Shown: positions 1-6,330, counted from the first letter of the stretch. The stretch: 7,619 nt of DNA from BMS3ABIN04 sp965554225 (GCA_965554225.1 CBEVZC010000138.1:1-7619), one strand, 5' to 3'. The notes: generated by a model from the sequence alone, not told the origin. Program-made: numbers and translations.

Positions 1-23
1 GTTAATTTTTAACTAATTAAATA

Positions 24-192
24 ATGAAAAGTCCGTTTCACGCTGAACCAATACATAGTCTTCATAATATTTTTTTTATTACTGACCGGTAATGTTTTTG
101 CTCAAGATACTTTAGTAATTAATAAACCTTACATACCTTATCCAGATACTACTTTAATTTTCACACCTGGAAATAATTCACAACCTAGTGAA
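24..192 (+). pseudogene. Frameshifted 5' end of the esterase gene: start codon and signal peptide
   Basis: ATG at 24-26 is followed by four A. Read from that ATG, the frame ends at a TAA at 93-95 and encodes nothing recognisable. If one A of the 27-30 run is left out, translation gives MKVRFTLNQY, then a hydrophobic core IVFIIFFLLLTG, then NVFA|QD. This is a textbook Sec signal peptide with a predicted signal peptidase I cut after Ala. It continues in frame through KPYIPYPDTTLIFTPG into the hydrolase domain at 193. The frame has no ATG, GTG or TTG between the TGA at 25-27 and 193. This is either a true one-base insertion that inactivates export or translation, or a sequencing or assembly error. 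Upstream of 24 there is only AT-rich sequence with no Shine-Dalgarno. Confidence 0.7.
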
Positions 193-846
193 ATGCCACT
201 TGTATTTTTACTTAACGGCTGGAGCGGGAATTATGCACAATGGAATATTATAACGGATGTACAAAGTTATTCCGATAAATATAATATGATAATTGTATGC
301 CCAGATGGATTTTATGATTCATGGTATTTAGATAATCCTTTTGAACCGAGAGTTCAATTTGAGAGATTTTTTTGGAAAGATTTGGTCCCTAAAATTTTAC
401 AAAAGTATAAAGTTGATACAACTAAAATATTTATTTCCGGTTTAAGTATGGGTGGACATGGTGCAATGACGTTATTTCTCAAGCATCCGGACTTCTTTTT
501 AAGCGCAGGAAGTACAAGCGGAATTTTAGATCTAACTGCATTTCCTGAAAAGTGGGGAATTAAAAAGGGTATAGGAAATTATAATGATTTTTCTAAAGTT
601 TGGAAAAGCAATTCTGCTATTTACCTGCTGCAAAATATTGTGGGGATGAATAAACAGATTATCTTTGACTGCGGCACGGAAGACTTTTCCTATGATGTTA
701 ATAATAATTTTAGAGCTAAATGCAGAAAACTCAAAATAAAAGCAACGTTTATTTCTCAGCCTGGCAATCATAATGCTCAATACTGGCATCATTCAATTAA
801 AGCTCATTTTGAATTCTTTAACAGCTTAATTACTGTTACTAAATAA
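193..846 (+). CDS. Putative secreted esterase (Esterase D / PF00756-type alpha/beta hydrolase), in-frame part
   Basis: Alpha/beta hydrolase resembling the Esterase D, S-formylglutathione hydrolase and feruloyl-esterase group; it probably hydrolyses an ester, but the substrate cannot be read from the sequence. Numbering from Met at 193: strand and oxyanion region PLVFLLNGWSG (2-12), nucleophile elbow GLSMGG with Ser85, an acid in DCGTED (Asp164 likely, Asp159 possible), and the catalytic His193 in PGNHNAQYWHH. The triad order and spacing fit the family. The 193 start is the first in-frame start codon but is unlikely to be the true one. It has no Shine-Dalgarno, and the same frame runs upstream without a stop back to base 28, encoding a signal peptide and the usual N-terminal strand ending in PSEMPLVFLL. 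The natural gene therefore appears to begin at 24 with a one-base shift (see next entry). The specific subfamily is uncertain; the hydrolase call is firm. Confidence 0.85.
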   Translation: MPLVFLLNGWSGNYAQWNIITDVQSYSDKYNMIIVCPDGFYDSWYLDNPFEPRVQFERFFWKDLVPKILQKYKVDTTKIFISGLSMGGHGAMTLFLKHPDFFLSAGSTSGILDLTAFPEKWGIKKGIGNYNDFSKVWKSNSAIYLLQNIVGMNKQIIFDCGTEDFSYDVNNNFRAKCRKLKIKATFISQPGNHNAQYWHHSIKAHFEFFNSLITVTK

Positions 847-905
847 GTTTATTCTTAATTTTTCGTTTATGAATGAACCAATTCTATTTACTTGCGTCTA
901 AAGTT

Positions 906-934
906 TTGAAACCGAAAAGGAAAATACTTGTAAA
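906..934 (+). promoter_or_regulatory. Possible promoter for the pspC-like/liaF-like unit
   Basis: TTGAAA at 906-911 and TGTAAA at 929-934 are separated by 17 bases, about 48 bases upstream of the PspC-like start. This fits a sigma-70-like layout, but in DNA this AT-rich such matches arise easily and no Bacteroidota-type TAnnTTTG is seen here. It is the only candidate I see in the 135-base gap that separates the esterase from this unit. Confidence 0.25.
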
Positions 935-964
935 ACAATTTTTACTTTACAGGAATTAGATTGT

Positions 965-972
965 AAAAGGAG
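965..972 (+). promoter_or_regulatory. Strong Shine-Dalgarno for the PspC-like gene
   Basis: AAAAGGAG lies nine bases before the ATG at 982. It is the clearest ribosome binding site among the larger genes of this window, several of which have none, and it fixes the start at 982. Confidence 0.65.
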
Positions 973-981
973 TTTTTAATT

Positions 982-1416
982 ATGAATGAAAAATTATACA
1001 GGTCGAGAAAAAATAAAGTAATAGGTGGTGTATTAGCCGGGTTGGGGGATTACTTAAAGGTTGATCCGGTTATAGTAAGAATTGTATTTATAATCTTTGC
1101 TTTCATACATGGCTTGGGATTATTGGTTTATGTAATAATGTGGATTATAATACCTGAAGAGCCGATTGAAAATCTATATCCAAATAAAGACGATTTTTTC
1201 TCGGATGATTTTACAAGCTCTGCCGGTGCAGAATTTAATGCTGAAGCATATAAGAAAAAATCTAATAGCAAAACCGTATTAGGTGCAATACTAATTCTTC
1301 TCGGACTGGTTTTTTTAGCCGACAGATTTTTACCGTATTTTGATTTCGAATTTTTTCTACCTGTAACTTTGATAATAATCGGTGCTGTTTTATTATTTAG
1401 TTCAATTAAAAAATAA
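982..1416 (+). CDS. PspC-domain membrane protein with C-terminal LiaI/LiaF-type transmembrane region
   Basis: Small inner-membrane protein of 144 residues. Residues 4-60 match the PspC domain (PF04024): a basic N-terminus LYRSRKNKVIGGVLAGLGDYL, the conserved DPVIVRIVF, a membrane helix at about 31-57, and the closing MWIIIPEEP. An acidic, polar linker (61-97) follows. Then comes a second hydrophobic pair at about 98-113 and 124-140 (GAILILLGLVFLADRF and LPVTLIIIGAVLLF), which resembles the LiaI/LiaF-like (DUF5668) membrane segment that also opens the next gene. PspC proteins take part in phage-shock and cell-envelope stress responses; that this one does so is inference, since no PspA or regulator gene is present here. 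It ends ten bases before the next start, so the two genes are very likely cotranscribed. Strong Shine-Dalgarno upstream. Confidence 0.88.
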   Translation: MNEKLYRSRKNKVIGGVLAGLGDYLKVDPVIVRIVFIIFAFIHGLGLLVYVIMWIIIPEEPIENLYPNKDDFFSDDFTSSAGAEFNAEAYKKKSNSKTVLGAILILLGLVFLADRFLPYFDFEFFLPVTLIIIGAVLLFSSIKK

Positions 1417-1426
1417 GTGTGATAAA

Positions 1427-2338
1427 ATGAAAATTAAAAGTTCACAAATGTTTTGGGGATTTTTCTTCCTCACGGTGGGAGTTTTATACTTCTTAGAGAA
1501 GTTGGATGTTTATTGGGGATACTGGGGCTTTATTTGGGACCTTTGGCCTCTAATATTTATTCTGGCGGGAATTGCTATAATAGTAAAAGGAACTTTTCTT
1601 AAACCGTTAATTAGCGGTCTCTTTGGAATATTGGTCGGGGTTTTAATTTTCGGCTTTTTCAATAATATTTTTACAAATGAAGATTATGATAGAGATGATT
1701 TTATGTCAGACTCTGCTGTTAAAAATTTTAATATTGAGTATAGTGATAGTATCAAATATTCAAATTTGGATATTAGCGACGGAGCCGGACGCATTACAAT
1801 AAAAGATACAACTTCACAATTAGTTGAAGGAAACGTAAAAGGTTATGTAAGAAAATATTTTATTGATGATAGCGAAAGTGATAGTACGGCATGGATAACA
1901 TTAAAGTCCGAGGGACATAAATTCAGATGGGGGAAAGTCCGATTCGGTAACCGTTTGGAAATTAAGCTGAATAAAAATCCCGTTTGGAATTTGGATTTTA
2001 AAACCGGTGCGGTAAAATCCGATTTTGATTTTTCAAATTTTAAAGTGAAGAATTTTGTACTAAAAACTGGTGCAACGGAAACAAAGTTAAAGCTCGGTAA
2101 TAAAATTAAGAAAAGCTATGTAAACGTAAAAATGGGAGCGGCGCGACTAAAAATTTTAGTGCCTTATGATTCCGGTTGTAAATTAATTAGTAAAACAATG
2201 TTAGTGAATAAAGACATCAACGGATTTTATGAAATCGGAGATAATGTTTATAGAACAAAAGATTATGAGTCTTCAGAAAATAAAATAATTATCGATATTT
2301 CCGGAGGTGTCTCATCGCTTGAAATTGAGAGATATTAA
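1427..2338 (+). CDS. LiaF-like membrane protein (LiaI/LiaF transmembrane region plus beta-rich toast-rack-like domain)
   Basis: Protein of 303 residues. The open frame reaches back to an ATG at 1382, but that start lies inside the PspC-like gene; ATG 1427, ten bases after that gene's stop, gives MKIKSSQMFWGFFFL, which aligns with the usual LiaF-like N-terminus, so I chose it. Membrane helices lie at about 9-23, 39-54 and 60-78. An acidic linker and a soluble beta-rich half (about 95-303) follow, containing recurring turn motifs: DGAG at 118, TGA at 193 and 214, MGA at 236, SGG at 292, each followed by alternating hydrophobic residues. This layout matches the LiaF/DUF2154 and toast_rack families. 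In Firmicutes LiaF restrains the LiaSR envelope-stress two-component system; no such system is visible here, so the role is open. It ends 19 bases from the stop of the convergent MGMT-like gene, with no hairpin terminator between them. Confidence 0.8.
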   Translation: MKIKSSQMFWGFFFLTVGVLYFLEKLDVYWGYWGFIWDLWPLIFILAGIAIIVKGTFLKPLISGLFGILVGVLIFGFFNNIFTNEDYDRDDFMSDSAVKNFNIEYSDSIKYSNLDISDGAGRITIKDTTSQLVEGNVKGYVRKYFIDDSESDSTAWITLKSEGHKFRWGKVRFGNRLEIKLNKNPVWNLDFKTGAVKSDFDFSNFKVKNFVLKTGATETKLKLGNKIKKSYVNVKMGAARLKILVPYDSGCKLISKTMLVNKDINGFYEIGDNVYRTKDYESSENKIIIDISGGVSSLEIERY

Positions 2339-2377
2339 AATTCTTAATTCTTAATTCTTAATTCTTAATTCTTAATT
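2339..2377. repeat. Tandem heptamer repeat (AATTCTT, 5.6 copies)
   Basis: Five perfect copies of AATTCTT plus AATT run from the base after the LiaF-like stop codon. The minus-strand MGMT-like gene reads into it: its last five residues (LRIKN) and its TAA stop lie within the tract. Because seven is not a multiple of three, each strand meets a TAA in every frame after a few copies. It has no dyad able to form a convincing terminator hairpin. It resembles the short tandem heptamer repeats known in cyanobacterial and other genomes; a function is not established. Confidence 0.9.
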
Positions 2378-2708
2378 TTCCCGGTTTCCACAAATGTTTT
2401 TCCAAGTTAACACATCCGTCATCTGTAAACTCAACACCTTCCGAGCGTAATAAATCTTCCATTAATTTTGGTCCGGCAAAATGTGTTTTTCCGGATAAAG
2501 CACCGAAGCGGTTAACTACTCGATGACAAGGAAGATTGGAATGTTTTGCAGAATTCAAAGCCCAGCCGACTGTTCTTGCAGCCGATTTAATTCCGCATAC
2601 TTCAGCAATCGCACCATAAGTTGTAACTTTCCCGTATGGAATTTTAGCAACTACTTTATAAACTTTGTCGAAAAAATCATTTTTCTTTGGTGAATTTTTC
2701 TTGCTCAT
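2358..2708 (-). CDS. MGMT family protein: one-domain O6-alkylguanine-DNA alkyltransferase-like, active-site Cys kept
   Basis: A 116-residue protein comprising only the DNA-binding/active-site domain of O6-methylguanine-DNA methyltransferase (PF01035). It has no N-terminal ribonuclease-H-like domain, and full-length enzymes are longer (roughly 160-200 residues). Visible elements: Tyr31 in KVTTYGAIA, the recognition-helix Arg45 in AARTVGWALN, the active-site LPCHRVV with Cys61-His62, and Glu90 in LLRSEGV. These correspond to the Cys-His-Glu network and the Tyr and Arg of the family. Alkyltransferase-like (Atl) proteins share this short form but replace the Cys with Trp or Ala; here Cys is present, so both true repair and Atl-like damage recognition are possible. 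Its ATG overlaps the lolD stop (ATGA, 2705-2708), implying translational coupling as the last gene of the operon. The C-terminal LRIKN comes from the heptamer repeat and is probably not functional. Confidence 0.87.
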   Translation of the reverse strand: MSKKNSPKKNDFFDKVYKVVAKIPYGKVTTYGAIAEVCGIKSAARTVGWALNSAKHSNLPCHRVVNRFGALSGKTHFAGPKLMEDLLRSEGVEFTDDGCVNLEKHLWKPGKLRIKN

Positions 2709-3379
2709 TTATCTAAAACTTTTCCATCCTTCATTTCTAAAACTCTATCGGCAATTTTAACAAGACCTGGATTATGAGTAACTATCAAAAATGTAGCTCC
2801 TTTTTCTTCTTTCAGCTTAATAAAAAGATCGTTTAAAATTTCGCTGTTCACGGAATCCAAATTACCTGTCGGTTCATCTGCAAAAACAATATCGGGATTG
2901 TTAATTATTGCTCTTGCAACCGCAACTCTTTGCTGCTCGCCGCCGGAAAGCTCTGCCGGTTTGTGATTTATTCTATCTTCAAGTCCTACAGTTGCCAGCA
3001 GCTCATTCGCACTTTTTAGAGCATCTTTTTTTGAAGTCCCATTAATCATTTTTGCAATAGCTAAATTTTCGGCTGCTGTAAACTCGGGAAGTAAATGATG
3101 AAATTGAAAAATAAATCCTATGTGCTTATTACGAAAATCAGAAAGTTTTTCATCTGATATATTTACAATATCCTTCCCGCTTAAAATAATTTCTCCAGAA
3201 TCAGCTGTATCTAAGCCGCTTAGAACATGCAGTAGAGTACTTTTGCCGGCGCCGGAAGCCCCGACTATAATTGTAATTTTATTTTTTTCAATTTCCAGCG
3301 ATACATCCTTAAGAATCCCCAAACTACTTTTACCGTCTTTTTTGTAACTCTTAAAAATATTTTTTCCAGTCAATATCAT
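2705..3379 (-). CDS. lolD: LolD-like ATPase of the lipoprotein-releasing ABC transporter
   Basis: ABC ATPase of 224 residues, a typical length for LolD. Walker A is GASGAGKST (40-48), the Q-loop Gln92 lies in FIFQFHHLLPEFTA, the signature is LSGGEQQR (144-151), Walker B is IVFADE (164-169), the D-loop follows at about 174-175, and the switch histidine is His202. The QFHHLLPEFTA stretch is characteristic of LolD and separates it from MacB and FtsE ATPases. Its place directly behind two LolC/E-type permeases supports the assignment. LolCDE uses ATP to pull outer-membrane lipoproteins out of the inner membrane and pass them to LolA. The gene lies 32 bases after the second permease on the same strand and overlaps the MGMT-like gene by four bases. 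Some members of this family act on other substrates, so the substrate is inference. Confidence 0.88.
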   Translation of the reverse strand: MILTGKNIFKSYKKDGKSSLGILKDVSLEIEKNKITIIVGASGAGKSTLLHVLSGLDTADSGEIILSGKDIVNISDEKLSDFRNKHIGFIFQFHHLLPEFTAAENLAIAKMINGTSKKDALKSANELLATVGLEDRINHKPAELSGGEQQRVAVARAIINNPDIVFADEPTGNLDSVNSEILNDLFIKLKEEKGATFLIVTHNPGLVKIADRVLEMKDGKVLDK

Positions 3380-3411
3380 AAACTCAACCCAATTAAAAAT
3401 AAACTAATAAA

Positions 3412-4641
3412 TTATTCCCATCTGATTGCTTCGCTTACATTTAATTCAACGGCTCGCTTAGCAGGGAAAAGGGAAGCAATAAAGGTTAATAAAAATGATA
3501 ATAATCCGATTACCAAAATATCCGTTACTTGAACTTTTACCGGCAGTGCATCAATAATGTACTTGCTTGCATCAAGCGGGTAAAAGTTGTAATGTATTTG
3601 TAAATAACAAATAATTAAGCCGATGATCAATCCTAATATTGTTCCGATTATCCCGATAAGAATTCCTTCAAACATAAAAACTCTTAAAATAGATTTTTTA
3701 GAAGCACCCATTGATCGTAAGACTCCAATATCCTTTCTCTTTTCTATAACGGACATCGTAAGAGAACCTAAAATATTAAATGTTGCAACGGCAATTATTA
3801 GTGATAGAATTATTAATGCCGCCCAGCGTTCAATTAGCATTACCGTGTACAAATCTTTGTGAAGATCGTACCAAGTACTTATTGTAAAATATTTCCGGTT
3901 AAGTTTTTGCTCAAGTATTTTTTTTACTTTCTCCGAGTTATTAATATTTTTCAACCGTATTTCATATCCGGTAAATTGATTACCTAAATTTAGTGCAAGC
4001 TGCGCTGATTTAAGTGAAGTATAAACATATTTCATTGCATATTCTTTATTGCTTATTTCAAAAATTCCGCTCACAATAAACTTTCTTGTTTTAGGAATAG
4101 AAAAATCAACCAAAGACTGTTCTATTTTATTTGCCGATATTACCGATAAAGTATCTCCGATTCTGCTTGAAAGGCGAAGTGCAATTGGCAGACCTAAAAC
4201 GATTTTGTTTATTCCCTTATTATTGTAAAGGTCGTAAGAACCGAAGGAAATGTTTTTTTTGATACCCCATGAATCATCTTTTCTATGCTCGGTAGTTCCT
4301 TTTAGGTTCAAAATTTCCATTGAATTTTTATGTAAAACAATTACTTTTCCTTCTGCATAAGGATAGTATGACTTGATCTCGTTTATATCATTAAATGTTT
4401 TGGGCAATGTATCCAGCTGCGTAAATGCTTTTTCGGATTTTATGGTAACTCGTAAATGAGGATCGAAATTAACCAGCACGGAAGTAACCAATGAACCAAA
4501 GCCGTTGAAAACCGATAGAACAATAACCAAGGCAGCTACACCAATTGTAATTCCAAGAGTCGACAGTATGGAAATAATAGTAATGAAATTAAGCTTGTGC
4601 TTAGATTTCAAATATCTTTTGGCTATATAAAATTCAAACAT
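3412..4641 (-). CDS. LolC/LolE-type ABC transporter permease (second permease of the operon)
   Basis: Inner-membrane permease of 409 residues with the MacB/FtsX fold. It has a short cytoplasmic N-terminus FYIAKRYLKSKHKLNF, a first helix at about 18-46 ending in the hallmark SVFNGFG, and a large periplasmic domain at about 47-272. Three C-terminal helices follow at about 273-299, 322-348 and 372-393. The coupling segment EKRKDIGVLRSMGAS (300-314) docks on the ATPase in this family. The C-terminal AKRAVELNVSEAIRWE is typical of LolC/E proteins. Its start lies three bases from the stop of the upstream permease (TAG at 4645-4647). LolC and LolE cannot be told apart here with confidence, but NGF and the KR-rich coupling helix make this the more canonical of the pair. 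Confidence 0.87.
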   Translation of the reverse strand: MFEFYIAKRYLKSKHKLNFITIISILSTLGITIGVAALVIVLSVFNGFGSLVTSVLVNFDPHLRVTIKSEKAFTQLDTLPKTFNDINEIKSYYPYAEGKVIVLHKNSMEILNLKGTTEHRKDDSWGIKKNISFGSYDLYNNKGINKIVLGLPIALRLSSRIGDTLSVISANKIEQSLVDFSIPKTRKFIVSGIFEISNKEYAMKYVYTSLKSAQLALNLGNQFTGYEIRLKNINNSEKVKKILEQKLNRKYFTISTWYDLHKDLYTVMLIERWAALIILSLIIAVATFNILGSLTMSVIEKRKDIGVLRSMGASKKSILRVFMFEGILIGIIGTILGLIIGLIICYLQIHYNFYPLDASKYIIDALPVKVQVTDILVIGLLSFLLTFIASLFPAKRAVELNVSEAIRWE

Positions 4642-4644
4642 AAT

Positions 4645-5871
4645 CTAATCAAACCTTATAGCTGCAATTGGTTTAATCTTAGCTGCAATAAAGCTTGGAA
4701 TTATTGAAGCTAACAGACTTAAAAAGAGAGCGGTTAACGAAATAATTAAATAATAGTTAAAGTTAATGGAAATAGGGACGCTGGAGATAAAGTAAATATT
4801 TGCAGGTAAAGAAATCACTTTATATTCCAATTGAATCCAACTCAAAACAAGTGAAATAATATTTCCGAGTAAAATTCCCAAAATTCCGATGTAAAGTCCT
4901 TGATAAATAAAGATTGTTAAAATTTGTCTTCTATTTGCCCCAAGAGTTTTTAGTATTCCAATGGCATTAGTCTTTTCCAAAACCATCATTAATAGTGTTC
5001 CTACAATATTAAAAACTGCGACCAGAATAATAAGTCCTAGAATTATGGGAATCGGTTTTTTCTGAAGTTCAAGCCAAGTAAAGATAGGTTTATTGATTTC
5101 ATAATAATCCCTTACATAGTACGGAAATCGTAAATGGTTTTTTAAATCTTCCTTTGCTTTTGATATTTTAGAAATATCATTCAGTTTAATATTATAACCT
5201 GAACATTCGTCATTCATATTAAATAATGCTTGTGCAGTATAAAAATCTATATAGGCATTTAGGTCATCATACTCAGCCATTCCGCTTTCGTAGATTCCCG
5301 TTACATAAAATTGTTCAATATTAGGCGGGTTTTCAATAGACGGAGCTATGTTATTTCTTAAAGTAAAAAGTGTGATTTTGTCTCCCGGTTTAACAAATAA
5401 TTTATCAGCTAATTTCTTTCCCAGGATAATTCCTTCGGTCGAATTTTTTACATTAAAAGTATATTTGCCCGCAACTATATTTCTTTTTATTCTGGAATTG
5501 TCGAAAGTTGGAAAGATTCCGTTTAATTTAATTCCTTCGGATAAATGACTTGATCTGATTATTGCGTCTTTGGAAATAAAAGGTGCCACACTTTTGGAAA
5601 GGTTCCCAAGTTGTTTTTCTATTTTTTCTTTAACTTGAATATAATTGGGTAAACTTTTGTTTCCATAAGCTGTAATTGTAATATGGGAATTAAACTCAAT
5701 AGTTTTTTCAGTTATGGTATTTTCAAAACCGTCTAAAATTGTTAAAGCAATATTAACCGCAGCAATTCCCAATGCAATTCCAAGGATGGAAATACCTGCA
5801 ATAAAGGACAGGAATTTCGAACTTTTCTTAGACTTCACATATTTACTTGCTATAAAGAAAGGTATTGACAT
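4645..5871 (-). CDS. LolC/LolE-type ABC transporter permease (first gene of the operon)
   Basis: A 408-residue permease with the same plan as its neighbour: N-terminal FFIASKYVKSKKSSKFLSF, helix 1 at about 19-47 ending in LTILDGFE (Asp where the paralogue has Asn), a periplasmic domain at about 48-271, helices at about 272-298, 320-348 and 373-394, a coupling segment EKTNAIGILKTLGAN (299-313), and a C-terminus AAKIKPIAAIRFD. The two permeases are clearly diverged paralogues, consistent with a heterodimeric LolC-LolE arrangement rather than a single-permease LolF homodimer. ATG 5871 puts the conserved FIASKYV at the very start. There is no Shine-Dalgarno, but a Bacteroidota-type -7 element lies just upstream, so this is probably the first gene of the operon. 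Confidence 0.86.
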   Translation of the reverse strand: MSIPFFIASKYVKSKKSSKFLSFIAGISILGIALGIAAVNIALTILDGFENTITEKTIEFNSHITITAYGNKSLPNYIQVKEKIEKQLGNLSKSVAPFISKDAIIRSSHLSEGIKLNGIFPTFDNSRIKRNIVAGKYTFNVKNSTEGIILGKKLADKLFVKPGDKITLFTLRNNIAPSIENPPNIEQFYVTGIYESGMAEYDDLNAYIDFYTAQALFNMNDECSGYNIKLNDISKISKAKEDLKNHLRFPYYVRDYYEINKPIFTWLELQKKPIPIILGLIILVAVFNIVGTLLMMVLEKTNAIGILKTLGANRRQILTIFIYQGLYIGILGILLGNIISLVLSWIQLEYKVISLPANIYFISSVPISINFNYYLIISLTALFLSLLASIIPSFIAAKIKPIAAIRFD

Positions 5872-5894
5872 CAGGCATCATTTATTTTAATTAA

Positions 5895-5902
5895 CAAAGA
5901 TA
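5895..5902 (-). promoter_or_regulatory. Candidate promoter -7 element of the lol operon
   Basis: Read on the minus strand this is TATCTTTG, an exact match to the Bacteroidota primary-sigma -7 consensus TAnnTTTG. It lies 23 bases before the permease ATG, which would give a short leader. I see no clear TTG-type -33 element at the usual distance, so the assignment rests on the -7 match and on its position. Confidence 0.4.
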
Positions 5903-5932
5903 ATTATTTTCGATAAAAATAGTTTCGAATGT

Positions 5933-5963
5933 TTGACATTATAGAAGTAAAATAATAGTTTTA
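5933..5963 (+). promoter_or_regulatory. Candidate promoter of the tRNA operon
   Basis: TTGACA at 5933-5938 is a perfect -35 hexamer. Seventeen bases later comes TAGTTTTA (5956-5963), close to the Bacteroidota TAnnTTTG -7 element. Transcription would start near 5970, about 20 bases before the first tRNA. It sits back to back with the lol promoter in a 120-base intergenic region. Confidence 0.5.
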
Positions 5964-5991
5964 TAGTTCTCTTTGAAAATTATGTCTAAAA

Positions 5992-6066
5992 CGGGGCGTA
6001 GCGTAGTCCGGTTAGCGCGCCTGCTTTGGGAGCAGGAGGTCGCAGGTTCGAATCCTGCCGCCCCGA
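5992..6066 (+). tRNA. tRNA-Pro (UGG)
   Basis: Full cloverleaf. Acceptor stem CGGGGCG/CGCCCCG (5992-5998 with 6059-6065) and discriminator A6066. Anticodon stem CCTGC/GCAGG encloses loop TTTGGGA with anticodon TGG at 6027-6029. T arm GCAGG-TTCGAAT-CCTGC. The 3' CCA is not encoded (CAA follows), so it must be added after transcription. First gene of a four-tRNA cluster. Confidence 0.97.
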
Positions 6067-6109
6067 CAAATGAGTGTTCTTGCATATATTGTAAATTTTT
6101 GCTTGGTAT

Positions 6110-6182
6110 GCGCCAGTAGCTCAATGGATAGAGCAACAGCCTTCTAAGCTGTAGGTTAGTGGTTCGAGTCCACTCTGGCGTA
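6110..6182 (+). tRNA. tRNA-Arg (UCU)
   Basis: Acceptor stem GCGCCAG/CTGGCGT (6110-6116 with 6175-6181; the first pair is G-U), discriminator A6182. Anticodon stem ACAGC/GCTGT with loop CTTCTAA and anticodon TCT at 6143-6145, reading AGA and AGG codons. T arm AGTGG-TTCGAGT-CCACT. No encoded CCA. It follows tRNA-Pro after 43 bases. Confidence 0.96.
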
Positions 6183-6236
6183 CAACTTATATCTACATCG
6201 AATGTGGAAGATTATCGGTTGAAATTGTAAGTAAAT

Positions 6237-6311
6237 GGTGGGCGTAGCTCAGTTGGTTAGAGCGTCTGGTTGTGGCCCAGAAGGTCATGGGTTCAAATCC
6301 CATCGTTCACC
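6237..6311 (+). tRNA. tRNA-His (GUG)
   Basis: Acceptor stem GTGGGCG/CGTTCAC (6238-6244 with 6304-6310) with two G-U pairs. The extra G at 6237 opposite C6311 gives the G(-1):C73 pair that identifies histidine tRNA. Anticodon stem TCTGG/CCAGA with loop TTGTGGC and anticodon GTG at 6272-6274. T arm ATGGG-TTCAAAT-CCCAT. No full encoded CCA. It lies 54 bases after tRNA-Arg. Confidence 0.96.
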
Positions 6312-6330
6312 CAAAACAAAAATTTATTTA

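Noticed and set aside
532..792. Minus-strand open frame inside the esterase gene
   Set aside because: It lies wholly opposite a well-supported hydrolase domain, has no recognisable motif and no ribosome binding site.
847..878. Possible hairpin GTTTATTC/GAATGAAC after the esterase stop
   Set aside because: Weak AT-rich stem with a 16-base loop and no following T run; not a credible terminator.
1382..1426. Upstream ATG at 1382 as start of the LiaF-like gene
   Set aside because: It would overlap the PspC-like gene by 35 bases and add 15 residues that do not look like the family N-terminus; ATG 1427 fits spacing and homology better.
2339..2377. Heptamer tract considered as CRISPR or terminator
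   Set aside because: There are no spacers between units and no stable dyad, so it is a plain tandem repeat.
3120..3862. Plus-strand open frames opposite lolD and the second permease (3120-3347, 3623-3862)
   Set aside because: They are antisense shadows of conserved ABC transporter genes.
5939..6136. Minus-strand open frame of 65 codons containing GAAGFEPATSCSQSRR
   Set aside because: It is antisense to tRNA-Pro and part of tRNA-Arg. This peptide is a familiar artefact of translating tRNA genes in reverse, not a protein.
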